Positions 36,001 through 49,564 of a stretch of 64,000 nucleotides of DNA are shown in pieces. Under the pieces are notes generated by a model. It was not told the origin of the DNA and did no database searches. It saw only the letters and a program-made list of their open reading frames with translations. The position numbers were made by a program, and so were the translations under genes. The DNA is from Mercurialis annua (Eukaryota; Streptophyta; Magnoliopsida; Malpighiales; Euphorbiaceae), in contig NC_065571.1 in the NCBI RefSeq assembly GCF_937616625.2, positions 20,707,701 to 20,771,700 of the forward strand, written 5' to 3'. Within the stretch, counting starts at the first letter, position 1; each line of letters starts with the position of its first letter.

Positions 36001-38779
36001 ATGTTTTAAACGTTTGGCTTAAATCATTAAAAAGATGAAACATTAGGATTTGTTTCGTAACGTTTTAAATGTTTGACTTAAATGGCTAAAAAGGTGAAAT
36101 ATTTGGATTTGTTTCGTAATGTTTTAAACGTTTGGATTGGTTTCGTAACGTTTTACAACATTTTGGCATAAATTGCTAAAAGGTGAAACGTTTGGATTTC
36201 TTTCGTGACATTTGTAAAAGTTTCGCTAAAATCACTCAAAAGGTGAAACTTTTGATTTGTTTCATAATGTTTGTAAACTTTTGGCTTAAATCGCTAAAAA
36301 GAATAAAAGTTTAGATTCTTTTTGTAAAATTTTAAACGTTTGGATTGGTTTCGTAACGTTTTAAATATTTGGCTTAAATCGCTAAAAAGGTGAAACGTTT
36401 GGATTTGTTTCGTAACATTTTAAACGTTTGAGTTAAATCGTTAAAAAGCTGAAACGTTAGGATTTGTATCGTAACATTTTGGCTTAAATCACTAAAAAGG
36501 TGAAACATTAGGATTTTTTTCCTAACGTTTTAAACATTTGTATTGGTTTCGTAACATTTTAAACGTTTAGCTTAAATCGCTAAAAAGGTGAAACGTTTGG
36601 ATTTGTTTCGCAATGTTTGTAAACGTTTATCATAAATCGCCAAAAAGGTGAAACGTTTGGATTTCATTCGTAATGTTTTAAACGTTTGGCTTAAATCGCA
36701 AAAAAGGTGAAACGTTTGAATTTGTTTCATAATGTTTTAAACGTTTGGATTGGTTACGTAACGTTTTAAATATTTGGCTTAAATTGCTAAAAAGGTGAAA
36801 CGTTTGGATTTATTTCATAACGTTTTTTAACTTTTGGATCAAATAGATAAAAAGGCGATACGTTTGCATTTGTTTCGTAACGTATTAAATGTTTGTTTGG
36901 GTTTTATAACGTTTTAAACGTTTGGCTTAAATCGCTAAAAGCGTAAACGTTTGAATTTGTTTCGTAACCTTTGTAAACGTTGGCATAAATCGTTAAAAAG
37001 GTGAAACGTTTGGATTTATTTCATAACGTTTTAAATATTTTGATTGGTTTCGTAACGTTTTAAACGTTTGGCTTAAATTGATAAAAGGGTGAAACGTGTG
37101 GATTTGTTTCTTAATGTTTGTAAACCTTTGGCTTAAATCGCTAAAAAGGTGAAACGTTAGGATTTTTTCGTAAGTTTTTAAACCTTTGAATTGGTTTCGT
37201 AACGTTTTAAACGCTTGCCTTAAATCTCTAAAAAGGTGAAACGTTTGGATTTTTTTGTAATGTTATAAACGTTTGAATTGGATCATTAAACGGTTTAAAC
37301 GTTTGGCTAAAATCGCTGAAAAGGTGAAACATTTGGATTTGTTTCATAATGTATGCAAACTTTAGGCTAAAATCGCTAAAAAGGAAAAATATTAGGATTT
37401 TTTTGTAACGTTTTAAACGTTTGGATTGGTTTCGTAACTTTTTAAACGTTACTTAAATCGCTAAAACTTGAAAAGTTAGGACTTATTTTGTAACGTTTAC
37501 ACTTTTAGCTTAAATCTCTAAAAAGGCGAAACATTAGGATTTGCTTCGTAACGTTTTAAATGTTTGGATTGGTTTTATAACGTTTTAAACGTTGGATAAA
37601 ATCACTAAAAAGGTGATACGTTTTGAATGTTTAGCTTAAATCGCTAAAAAGGGAAAATGTTAGGATTTGTTTCGTAACATATTTAACGTTTGGCTTAAAT
37701 AACTAAAAAGGGAAAAAATTAGGATTTTTTGTAACGTTTTAAACTTTTGGATTGGTTTCGAAACGTTTTAAACATTTGGTTTAAATCGATAAAAAGGTGA
37801 AACGTTTGGATTTGTTTCGTAACGTTTGTGAACGTTTTGCATAAATCGCTAAAAAGGTGAAATGTTTGGATTTAATTCGCTAAAAAGGGGAAACGTTTGG
37901 ATTTACTTCGAAATATTTTAAACGTTTGGCTTCAATAACTAAAAAAGGGACACGTTTGGATTTGTTTCAAAATGTTTTAAATGTTTGTCTTAAATCGATA
38001 AAAAGGAGAAACTTTAGCATTTGTTTCATAACGTTATAAAAGTTTGGCTTAAATCCCTTAAAAGGCGAAACGTTAAGATTTATTTCGTAACGTTTTAAAC
38101 GTTTCGCTTAAATCGTTAAAAAGGGGAAACGTTTGGATTTGTTTCGTAACGTTTTGAACGTTTGGATTGGTTTCATAATGTTTAAAACGTTTTGGTTATA
38201 TCACTAAAAAGGTGAAACCTTTGGATTTATTTCGTAGCGTTTGTAAATGTTTGGCTTAAATCGCTAAAAAGGTGAAACATTTGAATTTGTTTCATTACGT
38301 TTTTAACATTCGGATTGGTTTCGTAACGTTTTAAATGTTTGGTTAAATCGCTAAAAGGGTGAAGCGTTTGGATTTGTTTCGTAACGTGTGTAAATGTTTG
38401 TCTTAAATCACAAAAATGGAGAAATGTTCTGATTTGTTTCGTAACGTTTCAACGTTTGGCTTAAATCGCTAAAAGGGTGAAACGTTTGAATTTGTTTCGT
38501 AACTTTTTAAATGTTCGGCTTAAATCGCTAAAAAGGTGAAACGATAGCATTTGTTTCATAACGATTTAAACGTTTGGCTTCAATAACTAAAAAAGAGAAT
38601 CGTTTGCATTTGTTTCGAAACGTTTTAAACGTTTGGCTTAAATTGCTAAAAAGGGAAAACGTTAGAATTTTTTTGGTAACGTTTTAAATGTTTTGCTTGA
38701 ATCATTAAAATTGCGAAATGTTAGGATTTGTTTCGTTACGTTTTAAACATTTGGAATAAAAAATTAAAAAGGTGAAACG
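33019..38779. repeat. Satellite array, block B
   Basis: The same family as block A, with AB and AAB units and similar divergence. The left edge is a deletion or recombination junction with the E2 LTR; the right edge is the intact insertion site of E5. No genes. Confidence 0.95.
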
Positions 38780-41455
38780 TGTAATACCCCGTAGAATTAT
38801 TGGTGTTTATTTTCGTGTGTGTCCAATTTTTAATTAATTAGGACCTCGAAAATAGTTGATAAATTCACGAGATGAATTTATAAGGGTGAAAGTGTGGTTC
38901 GGAGTGTGTTTTGCCTTAATTTTGACTTTTGGCAATTTTACGTGTTAAAAGTGAATTTTGCGATTTTTCACTAAAAACCGTCAAAATAATTATTTTAAAT
39001 ATTTTTAATGGCCCAAAAATATTTTAATTCAGCCCATATGTTATGATTTAATGTTTTTGAATATTTGAGAAACTTGAGTTTATTTTACCCCTAGAGTTCA
39101 ATTTAATCACAAGAATGCCATAATGGCAAACTTGTAAATAAACCAAACATGAAATAATATCTAGATATTTTCTCTAGACAATCTTGGTGCCCAAGTAACT
39201 CACTCATCTTCTTCATTTGGTGTGGGTGCCGAATTATTCATAGCTCCAAACACAAAACTTTATTCTTTGAATTTCTTACAAAAATTTCTTAACGAAAATT
39301 GTCGAAAAACTTGTGTAGATCGTTAATCTATCTTTGCATGTGGGATCAAGGTGAATTTCAAAGCTCCAAACCTTAATTTTATTTGCTGATTGTAGTTGAG
39401 TTTTAGAACATGCTTAGGATGATCCAAAAATGGTGTTTGATGGTTGATTAGTTGGTTTTAATTGTTGTTTATGTGGGTTTCGTTTTAAATGGATTTTTAC
39501 GTGAAATTAAATTAATTATTTTAATTTCTGGGCTGATCTAGTTGATGAGATTAAAATATGCTTTAAAGTGTGATTTTTGTGGATTAAAAATGTTAAATAA
39601 TTCGGGTATTAATTTAATGGTTGGAGTTTCGATTTTTAATAGTTTTAAAGCTTAAAAATCGCTTGAAAAGGATAAATAAGGGGGTGCCGAGCCCCGAGCA
39701 CAAAAATATTTGACGGAAAAATATTTTTGGTTATTTTTGAATTGTGGCATATTTGTTGAGATTTTCTAAAAGTGTGTTTTAGAAAATAGTGTGGTTGATA
39801 TATGTGTTAGAATTATATGGATTTATAATTCTATGTTTATTTAATGAATTAAATAAACTAATGTGGATAGAGTGTATCATATAGAAATACGATGACGCGG
39901 AAAGAGATAGTCGGAATCAAATTTGGTTATTTGATTATGTGGTTTATTTGGTTGAGTCGGTCTAGAGTTTATCCTAGAAATTAGAGTTAATACATTTATT
40001 AATGTTTAATCTCTAAATTAGATCCATCGAGTTTTGTCGTGGAAACCGGCGAGCGAAGGTTTTGATATTCGTCGGGTGATATTTTTAAATTTGGAATAAG
40101 CGAGTACTGTGAGTGTGTTTACAACTTATACTGCTAAATATTAGTATTAAAAATATTGCAAACTGCTTTACATGATTTGGAAATGCTTTATTTTATTTTG
40201 AATTTAAATCGCATGAACTATTTTACATAGTTTTGAAACCGATTTAGGTTCATTGAAACATGCTTACTATTGGGCGGCAATAGTGTTGTGTGATCACCGG
40301 TATTGCATATTAGAATGGGTTGCATGTGAATGTGCTGTGTGAATCCTGGCGACGGCCTGGAAGTCAGGCGACGGCCTAGACTCTGTGTGAACAGATCTTC
40401 AGAGGCAACGGAATATAGACGACCAAAGGCAGTAAAGAGAAATTGCCGAGATCTGAGAGGTTGAACCTTTTATCAAAAAAGTGAAATGGCGACGGTATAT
40501 ATGTACTGCCGAAATCTGTTGTATGGTGGAAGAGTCTAAGACCTTCACATACGTAAAAGATGAATGATCAGATTTGACGGGCTAGAGTACAAAAGAAATG
40601 AATAAATACGGCCATGAAAAATAAAAGGTTAACCCGAATGTGGTGAAATGTTGTGGAATATTTATGTTTCCTGTTTTGAAAGCATATAGGAGCATGAATC
40701 ACGGTTTAGGGTTTCATATGAATCGGTAATCTGGAATGCATTGCTTTCATATTAATGTTTATTAGTACATGTTGTACGCATTCACTCAGTTTTTATAATT
40801 GACCCCGTTGAATTTATAATTTTTACAGGCGAGTAGTTTGAGGTGTGGATTTCCAATTTCTTGTTCCGGAAATCCCTGGCTTGAAATAAAGTGAGAATGA
40901 CCTTTCCTTTATGTGTCTAGAGTTGCAGTAGCTAGAGTAATGAACGATGATACCTTAGTAGTCGTTGGACTTATTTATGCTTTATATAACGCTTAAACTC
41001 TGATAATATGTGATATGTGAATGCTGTGCGAAAGTCCGAGCGACTGCACGAGTATAAAATGCGATGAACGCAACTGCATAATGAAATGCAGTTAAATCCA
41101 TAATGAAATGGTCTGCATAATGAAATGCAGTTAAGTCCATAATGAAATGGCCTGCATAGTGAAATGCAGTTATTACCATAGTAAGGTGGTATGCATAATG
41201 AGATGCATGATAAACCATAATGAAATAGTTTTGAAACTAAAATGCAATAATTAAAGAGAAAATTATGTGCATGTTTTAAATGGTAATTTTTATTAGAACG
41301 TTTTAAACGGAGATTTTAAAATGTTCGAAAATGATTTGAATTCCGCGAAAAATTTTAAGTGATTTTTATTGTATTTTTAAGGCTTTCTACGGGTTTCGGA
41401 GCAACCACTCCCATTCCCTAGCGCCGGTCTCGACGCCGAGAATCAGGTCTTGACA
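38780..41455 (+). mobile_element. E5: solo LTR (2676 bp) in satellite
   Basis: tgtaataccccg...ggtcttgaca, flanked by perfect 5-bp duplications aaacg (38775-38779 and 41456-41460), with satellite in phase on both sides. There is no internal region or PBS. The last 75 bp match the LTR ends of E3, E8 and E9 (tagcgccggtctcg), and the U5 hairpin GGAG/CTCC is at 41398-41411. Its body differs from the other families, and it lacks the dyad array and the two-stem segment. No gene. Confidence 0.94.
41074..41229. repeat. E5: four 39-bp tandem repeats
   Basis: Units start at 41074, 41113, 41152 and 41191 and begin ctgcataatgaaatgcag. Each has a ctgcat...atgcag dyad. The reverse-strand open frame across it only mirrors the repeat. 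Confidence 0.85.
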
Positions 41456-44400
41456 AAACGTTAGGATTTGTTTCTTAGAGTTTTAATCGTTTTGCGTAAA
41501 TCGCTAAAAAGGTGAAATGTTTGGATTTATTTCGTAATGTTTCAAACGTTTGGGTTGGTTTCATGACGTTTTAAACGTTTGGTTAAATCGCTAAAAAGGC
41601 GTAACGTTTGTATTTATTTCGTAACGTTTATAAACGTTTGGCTTAAATCTCTAAAAAGGAGAAACGTTTGGATTTTTTCGTAATGTTTAAATGTTTGTTA
41701 TGGTTTCGTAACGTTTCAAACGTTTGGCTTAAATCTCTAAAAAGGAGAAGCGTTTAGATTTGTTTTATAACGTGTGTAAACGTTTGTCATAAATCTCTAA
41801 AAAGGAGAAATGTTTGGATTTGTTTCGTAATGTTTTTAACGTTTGGTTTAAATTGCTAAAAGAATGAAACATTTGGATTTGTTTCGTAACTTTTAAATGT
41901 TCGTCTTAAATCTCTTAAAAGGTGAAACGTTGGCATTTGTTTCATAACGATTTAAACATTTTGCTTTAGTCACTAATAAGGTGAAACGTTTGGATTTGTT
42001 TCGAAACGTTTTAAACGTTTGGCTTAAATTGCTAAAAAGGGAAAACGTTAGGATTTGTTTGGTAACATTTTAAATGTTTTGCTTAAATCATTAAAATGGC
42101 GAAACGTTAGGATTTGTTTCGTTACGTTTTAAACGTTTGGTATAAAAAATTAAAAAGGTGAAACGTTAGAATTTGTTTCGTAAAGTTTTAAACGTTTGGA
42201 TTGGTTTCGTAACGTTTTAAACGTTAGGCTTATATCGCTAAAAAGCTGAAAGGTTTGGATTTTTTTCGTAATGTTTTAAACGTTTGGCTTAAATTGCTAA
42301 AAAGATGAAAAGTTTGGCTTTGTTTCTTAACATTTGTAATAGTTTCGCTTAAATCGCTAAAAAGTCTAAACGTTTGGATTTGTTTCGTAACATTTGTTAA
42401 TGTTTGGCTTTAATGGCTAAAAAGGTGAAAAGTTAGGATTTGTTTCCTAGCGTTTGGATTGGTTTAGTAACGTTTTAAACGTTTTGCTTAAATCGCTAAA
42501 AAGGGGAAACATTTGGATTTTTTTCGTAACGTTTGTAAACATTTGGCTTAAATCGCTAAAAAGGTGAAACATTTGGATTTGTTTTGTAATGTTTGTAAAC
42601 TTTTAGCATAAATCGCTAAAAAGGGCAAATGTTTGGCTTAAATCGCTAAAAAGGTGACACGTTTTGATTTTTTTCGTAACGTTTTAAACGTTAGGATTGG
42701 TTTCGTAACGTTTAAACGTTTGCCTTAAATTGCTAAAAAGGTGAAATGTTTCGATTTGTTTTGTAACTTTTTAAACGTTTGGCTTAAATTGCTAAAAAGC
42801 TGAAACGTTAGGATTGCTTTCATAACGTTTTAAACGTTTGGCTTAAATCACTAAAAAGGTGAAACGTTAGAATTTGTTTCGTAATGTTTTAATCATTTGG
42901 ATTGGTTTCGTAACGTTTTAAACGTTTGGCTTAAATTAGTAAAAAGGTGAAACATTAGGATTTGTTTCGTAATGTTTTGAACTTTTTGATTGGTTTATTA
43001 ACGTTTTAAATGTTTTGGTTAAATACTTAAAAAGGTGAAACGTTTTTATTTATTTCGCAACGTTTGTAAACGTTTGGCTTAAATTGCTGAAAAGTTGAAA
43101 TGTTTGGATTTGTTTCGTAACGTTTTAAACGTTTGACTTAATTTGATAAAAAGGGGAATCATTTGGATTTGTTTCGAAATGTTTTAAACGTTTGGCATAA
43201 ATCACTCAAAAGGATAAACTTAGGATTTGTTTTGTAACGTTTTAAACGTTTGGCTTAAATCACTAAAAAGGCAAAACGTTAGGATTTGTTTCATAACATT
43301 TTAAACGTTTCGTTTAAATAATTAAAAAGGTGAAACGTTTGGATTTGTTTCGTAACGTTTTAAATGTTTGGATTGGTTTCGTAACGTTTTAAACGTTTGG
43401 GTTAAATCGCTAAAAAGGTAAAACGTTTGGACTTTTTTGAATCGTTTGTAAACTTTTGGCTTAAATCGCTAAAATGGTGAAACGTTTGGCTTAAATCGCT
43501 AAAATGGTGAAACGTTTGGATTTGTTTCGTAATGTCTGTAAAAGTTTGGCTTGAATCGTTAAAAAGATGAAACATTTGGATTTGTTTTGTAATGTTTGTA
43601 AACTTCTAGCTTAAATCGCTAAAAAGGACAAACTTTTGGCTTAAATCGCTAAAAAGGTGTAAAGTCTGGATATTTTTTGTAATGTTTTAAACGTTTGGAT
43701 TGGTTTTGTAACGTTTTAAACGTTTGGCTTAAATCGCTAATAAGGCGAAACGTTAGCATTTGTTTCGTAACGTTTTAAATCGCTAAAAAGGTGAAACGTT
43801 AGGATTTGTTTTGTAATGTTTTAAACATTTGGATTGGTTACGTAACATTTTAAACGTTTGGCTTAAATCACTAAAAAGGTGAAACGTCAGGATTTGTTTC
43901 GTAATGTTTTAAACTTTTGGATTGGTTTCTTAACATTTTAAATGTTTGGCTTAAATACCTAAACCCTAAACGTTTGTAAACGCTTGGCTCAAATCGCTAA
44001 AAAGTTGAAATATTTGGATTTGTTTCGCAACGTTTTAAACGTTTGGCTTAATTCGATAAAAAGGGGAAACGTATGGATTTGTTTCAAAACATTTTAAACG
44101 TTTGGCATAAATTACTAAAAAGGAGAAACATTAGGATTTGTTTCGTAACATTTTAAACGTTTGGCTTCAATCGCAAACAAGGCGAAACGTAAGAATTTGT
44201 TTCATAACGTTTTAAACGTTTGGATTAAATCATTAAAAAGGTGAAACTTTTGTATTGTTTCGTAATATTTTAAACGTTTGGATTGGTTTCGTAACATTTT
44301 AAACGTTTGGGTTCAATCGCTAAAAAAGTAAAACGTTTGGATTTGTTTCGTTATGTTTGTAAACGTTTGTCTTAAATCGCTACAAAGGTGAAACGTTTGG

Positions 44401-45996
44401 ATTTGTTTCGTAATATTTTAAACATTTGGATTGGTTTCGTAACGTTTTAAACGTTTGGTTAAATCTAAAAAGGTGAAACGTTTGGATTTCTTTCGTAATG
44501 TTTGTAAATGTTTGGCTAAAATCTTTAAAAACGAGAAATATTTGGATTTTTTTCATAATGTATTAAATGTTTGGATTGGTTTCATAACGTTTTTAACGTT
44601 TGGCTTAAATCGCTAAAAAGGGAAAACGTTAGAATTTGTTTCATAACGTTTTAAACGTTTGGATTTGTTTCGTAACGATTTAAATGTTTTGCTTCAATCA
44701 CTAAAAAGGTGAAATATTTGGATTTGTTTTGAAACGTTTTAAACGTTTGGCTTAAATTACTAAAAATACGAAACGTTAGGATTTGTTTCGTTACGTTTTA
44801 AACATTTGGATTAAATCATTAAAGAGGTGAAACGTTTGGATTTTTTTCGTAACGTTTTAAATTTTTGGATTGGTTTTGTAACGTTTTAAACGTTAGTCTT
44901 AAATCGCTAAAAAGGTGAAACGTTTGGATTTGTTTCGTAACGTTTGTAAACGTTTGGATTGATTTCGTTGTGTTTTAAATGTTTGTCTTAAATCGCTAAA
45001 AAGGGGAAAGGTTTGGATTGGTTAAGTAACGTTTTAAATGTTCGGCTTAAATCGCTAAAAAGGTGAAAAGTTTGAATTTGTTTCGTAACATTTGTAATCA
45101 TTTCGCTTGAATCTCTAAAAAGGTGAAATGTTTGGATTTGTTTTGTAACGTTTGTTAATGTTTGGCTTAAATGGCTAAAAAGGTGAAATATTGGGATTTG
45201 TTTCGTAATGTTTTAAACGTTTGGATTGGTTTCGTAATGTTTTAAACGTCTGCCTTAAATCGTTAAAAAGGTTTAGGATTTATTTTGTAACATTTTAAAC
45301 GTTTGGATTGGTTTTATAACGTTTTAAACGTCTGGCTTAAATCGCTAAAAAGGTGAAACGTTTGGATTTGTTTCGTAACCTTTTTTTTAAATGTTTGGAT
45401 TTGTTTTGTAACGTTTTAAACGTTTGGATTTTTTTCGATACATTTTAAACTTTTGGCTTAAATCTTTAAAATGGTGAAACGTTAGGATTTATTTCGTAAC
45501 GTTTAAAATGTTTGGATTGGTTTCGTAACATTTTAAACATCTGGCTTAAATTGCTAAAAAGGGTGAAACGTTTGGATTTGTTTCGTAACATTTGTAAAGT
45601 TTTGGCTTGAATCGCTAAAAAGGTGACATGTTTGGTTTGGTTTCGTAACGTTTTAAAGGTTTGGCTTAAATTGATAAAAAAAAAGGTGAAACATTTAGAT
45701 TTGTTTCCTAGCATTTGTAAACGTTTGGCTTAAATCACTAAAAAAGTGAAACGTTTGGATTGTTTTCATAACGTTTTAAATGTTTGGCTTAAATCACTAA
45801 AAAGGTGAAACGTTTAGATTTGTTTCGTAACGTCTATAAATTTTTGGCTTGAATCGCTAAAAAGGTGAAACGTTTGGATTTATTTCGTAACGTTTGTAAA
45901 CGTTTGGCTTCAATCGCTAAAAAGAGAAAACGTTAGGATTGTTTCATTACGTTCCAAACGTTTGGATTTGTTTCGTAACTTTTTAAACGTTTGGCA
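41456..45996. repeat. Satellite array, block C
   Basis: Same family. Local rearrangements include B-B doublets (for example near 43480-43515) and a small cctaaaccctaaacg stretch near 43967. No genes. Confidence 0.95.
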
Positions 45997-47428
45997 TGTA
46001 ATACCCCATATTTTTCCGTCTAGTTCCGATGAACTTTGCAATGTTGTTTTGATTCCTCGGAATCATGTTTTGGCTCGTGTGACCTTCAGTATGTTATTTG
46101 GACTTGTTTAAGGTGCCTTGGGCTTAGGGGATCAGCTCGGCCTTAGAATCAAGTCAGTATGCGCCAGAGGTGTTTTGGGCGTGCCGGAGGGTATTCTAAT
46201 TCTAATAATGTGTGTTCAGGAAAATTAGTTTCATTTTTATTAATTATAAAAATAATATTATTAATAAAATATTTTTAAAGGGTAAGCTTATAGTTGTATT
46301 TAAAGAAAATTAGTTTGATTTTATTAAGAATAAAAATAACATTATTAATAAAATATTAATAAAGAGTAAATTTATATTTGTGCCTTTTTAACAAACCCTA
46401 TTTATAAAAGATTATAATTATCTAAACCCTAACAAATTAGAGAAATAAACATCGAACCTTTTTCTTTAAGGAGGCAGCTTCAGATTCGTTTCTATCATTC
46501 AGTTGTCCATTGCCGCTCTTATATTCCAAGGTACTATCATATGGCTTTATTAGAACTGAGGTTAGTATTTATTTATCGAATTGAATATTTGTTTTACTAA
46601 TGATTCATATAAAACCTGATTTGTAAGAGAAGCTTATTCATGAGATTTATACCCACTGACATGAAAACCCAACATGAATAAACAACCCACTAATAATCAT
46701 TTCTCTTAAGACATATAATTCACATCCCCTAATGATTAATCATTTACTTTATTCCCTTTAAAAATCTAATATGCCGACTGCTCCTTCACTTTAACATAGT
46801 ACATCATCAGTTTAAATATCAAAGAAAAGTAGGATTATAATTTCAATCACCGTAGATTTTGAAAAGTTGGCTATAAAATTGTAAATATTTTTTTAAGATC
46901 TAATCCGTATTTTGATATGATACCGAATCACAAATGAATTGTCTAATTAGTTAGTGGAACAATTAATTATAGTATACAAAAACAAATATTTTTGGCTACG
47001 CGTTGAATGATGATCCTATTATTTTTATTCCGTTAATATTCATGTACAAGTAATTCTTAAGAATAAAGTTTGTTATCCTTAAATAATACAACTATAATAT
47101 TTAAACTCTTAAAGTTTAATGTTTTATATTTAAAAAAATACACATTTCATTATTCTTTTGATTGGTTGGTTCCTTACTGTATGTTATGCGTAGAAATGCA
47201 TATTATAAGATTTTGGTGTATTACATCTATGGAATTGCGATGCCATGTTTATGTTACTAATGTGTATAATATGTTAGGTGTTTTTGGTATTCATATTCTT
47301 ATCTAAATATTTGTATCATACCTTTTGCATGCGCTCGATGGTTTTTGGTCGAAATTGCGTCAAATGTTGATTTTATGGATTTGATTGTTTAGGTGAGTTT
47401 CGCATGACTTTAGATCTAAGTTGTTTTA

Positions 47429-47430
<2 letters not shown>

Positions 47431-47515
<85 letters not shown>
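47431..47515. repeat. (TA)n microsatellite in E6
   Basis: About 42 uninterrupted TA dinucleotides within the E6 LTR. Confidence 0.97.
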
Positions 47516-47518
<3 letters not shown>

Positions 47519-47675
47519 CTGATCTAAATGAATTTGAGAATTGGAATCTTATTCATTTTGGTACGTGTTGGCTATTTTCGTAAACTAGATAGTTCTACGC
47601 TTAAATGCTTCGTTTATGGAATCGGTGATTTATAGTGACTTAGAATATGACTTTCCTTATATTAAAAATGGTTGG

Positions 47676-47737
47676 GTCGGGTTAGACATTGGTCACCCGA
47701 CATGTGAGAAGAAACTGAGCTACGTGTTGACTCAGTT
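47676..47737 (+). other. E6 copy of the two-stem segment
   Basis: Stem 1 is GTCGGGT (47676-47682) with ACCCGAC (47695-47701). Stem 2 has a different sequence from E4: AACTGAG (47713-47719) with CTCAGTT (47731-47737), seven perfect pairs. Confidence 0.6.
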
Positions 47738-48052
47738 GACTCACTATGTTGGAATTATTAAATTGGATATAATATTTTGATTTATTTTATTTGGGTTTAT
47801 CCTTCCGGGTTATATTTTAAAGCGGGAACTCAATAGACTTGAATTGTTGTTGAATTTATTATTATTTGAGTATTGTGATTACCTTGACTTGGCTTTACAT
47901 TGATTTGTCGTCGTGCTATTCCTATGTGGTGTCTAGTACTCTCTAGAGTTAGGGTCTGTTTTTAATTATTATTTTATACCTTGTCTAGACCCGTCGACTA
48001 TTTGTACTTCAGAGGCGAAGAAGAGGTAGATTGATTAAGCAATCGCTATATT

Positions 48053-48053
48053 T

Positions 48054-48109
<56 letters not shown>
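48053..48109. repeat. (GT)n(TA)n microsatellite in E6
   Basis: Seven or so GT units pass into about 21 TA units, replacing the atatatattgtac stretch found here in E2 and E4. Confidence 0.95.
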
Positions 48110-48110
<1 letters not shown>

Positions 48111-48191
48111 CTGTATGTATAAACAGCTTTTTAACTGTTTTCGGCATTGTGGATTTGATTTGGAACGGGCTACTCGATGGGCATCGTCGAG

Positions 48192-49199
48192 TATCCGTTT
48201 TAAATATAACGTTTTAAACGTTTGACTTAAATCGCTAAAAAGGTGATACGTTAGGATTTGTTTCGTATCGTATTAAAAGTTTGGCTTAAATCCCTAAAAA
48301 GGTGAAACGTTAGGATTTGTTTCGTTACGTTTATAAACGTTGGGCTTAAATCGCTAAAAAGGTGAAACGTTTGGATTTGTTTCATAACGTTTTATACGTT
48401 TGGATTGGTTTCGTAACGTTTTAAATGTTTGGCTTAAATCGCTAAAAATGTGAAACATTGGTATTTGTTTTGAAACGTTTTAAACGTTTGGCATAAATCA
48501 ATAAAATGGTGAAACGTTAGGATATATTTCGTAACGTTTTAAACGTTTGGATTGGTTTCGCAACGTTTTAAATGTTTTACTTAAATCGCTAAAAGGGTGA
48601 AACGTTTGAATTTGTTTCGTAACATTTGTAAACGTTTGGCTTAAATTTCTAAAAAGGTGAAATGTTTAGATTTGTTTCGTAAGGTTTTAAACGTTTGGAT
48701 TGGTTTCGTAACGTTTTAAACGTTTGGCTTAAATCGCTAAAAAGGTGAAGCGTTTGGATTTCTTTCTAAACATTTTAAAAATTTGGCTGAAATCGCTAAA
48801 AAGGTGAAACGTTAGGATTTGTTTCGTACCGTTTTAAAGGTTTGGCTTCAATCGCTAAAACGGTGAAACGTTAGGATTTGTTTCGTAATATTTCAAATAT
48901 TTGGCGTAAATCGCTAAAAAGGTGAAACGTTACGATATGTTTTATTATGTTTTAAACTTTTGGATTGGTTTCGTAAAGTTTTAAACGTATGGCTTAAATC
49001 TCTAAAAAGGGGAAACATTTGCATTCTTTTCGTAACATATTAAAGGTTTGGCTTGCAAAAAAGGTAAAATTTTAGGATTTGTTTCATAACGTTTTAAACG
49101 TTTGGCTTAAATCGATCAGTAGGTGAAACATTAGGATTTGTTTCGCAATGTTTTAAACGTTTGGATTTGTTTCGTAACGTTTTAAAGGTTTAACTTAAA
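48192..49199. repeat. Satellite array, block D
   Basis: About 1 kb of the same satellite between the broken end of E6 and the start of E7. The exact left border (48191-48205) is uncertain because the LTR and satellite fade into each other. Confidence 0.93.
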
Positions 49200-49380
49200 T
49201 GTAATACCCCGTACAAAATTTAAGAAAAATTCCGACAATTTCTGATAGTATTTGTTTCGTTTGCGAATAGTTGGTTCGATTTGAGGGTTGTTTATTTTGT
49301 TTGTTGCTTCCGTTGGGTGGTCCAACCAAGTTGTGGGTCAATCAAGTTGGTTGACCCATTGTACATTGCTGAAATGGACA

Positions 49381-49564
49381 GGTCTCGTTTGAGACTTGTC
49401 CCTTTGATTCACAAGTCTCGAACGATGCCTGTAAAAAAGTGTTATGGTCTCGTTTGAGACCATCAGGTCTCGAACGAGACCTTTGTTTTTTGGTTGGTCT
49501 CGTTCGAGACCAGCAAGGTCTCAAACGAGACCCTTCCAATTTTCAGCTGGTCTCGTTCGAGACC
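49381..49564. repeat. E7 array of seven dyads (GGTCTCG-NN-CGAGACC)
   Basis: Starts at 49381, 49414, 49446, 49466, 49496, 49517 and 49549 (spacings 33, 32, 20, 30, 21, 32). Perfect copies are at 49466 (AA centre), 49496 and 49549 (TT centre). It lies about 80 bp before the AAACCCTA box. Confidence 0.85.

Larger units (their letters stand above)
45997..48191 (+). mobile_element. E6: LTR truncated at its 3' end
   Basis: Starts tgtaatacccca after satellite tttggca. It has a TATA box (TATAAAA, 46403-46409), two AAACCCTA boxes (46393-46400 and 46424-46431), the two-stem segment (47676-47737), cgggaactcaatagacttg and gtgtctagtactctctagag as in E4, and then an LTR stretch ending near gggcatcgtcgag. 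The last 600-800 bp expected from E4 are missing and satellite follows. It was probably a solo LTR that lost its end by recombination with satellite. A 78-codon open frame at 47070-47306 has no recognisable family. Confidence 0.85.

Noticed and set aside
43960..43985. cctaaaccctaaacg, resembling the plant telomere repeat
   Set aside because: Less than two heptamers inside the satellite; reachable by a few changes from the satellite and too short for an interstitial telomere.
46440..47340. Possible host gene in E6 between the telo-box and the (TA)n tract
   Set aside because: No exon-like coding signal, and the flanks on both sides match LTR order seen in E4 and E7.
47431..47515. (TA)n tract as an origin or cruciform element
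   Set aside because: An ordinary microsatellite within an LTR; nothing else supports a function.
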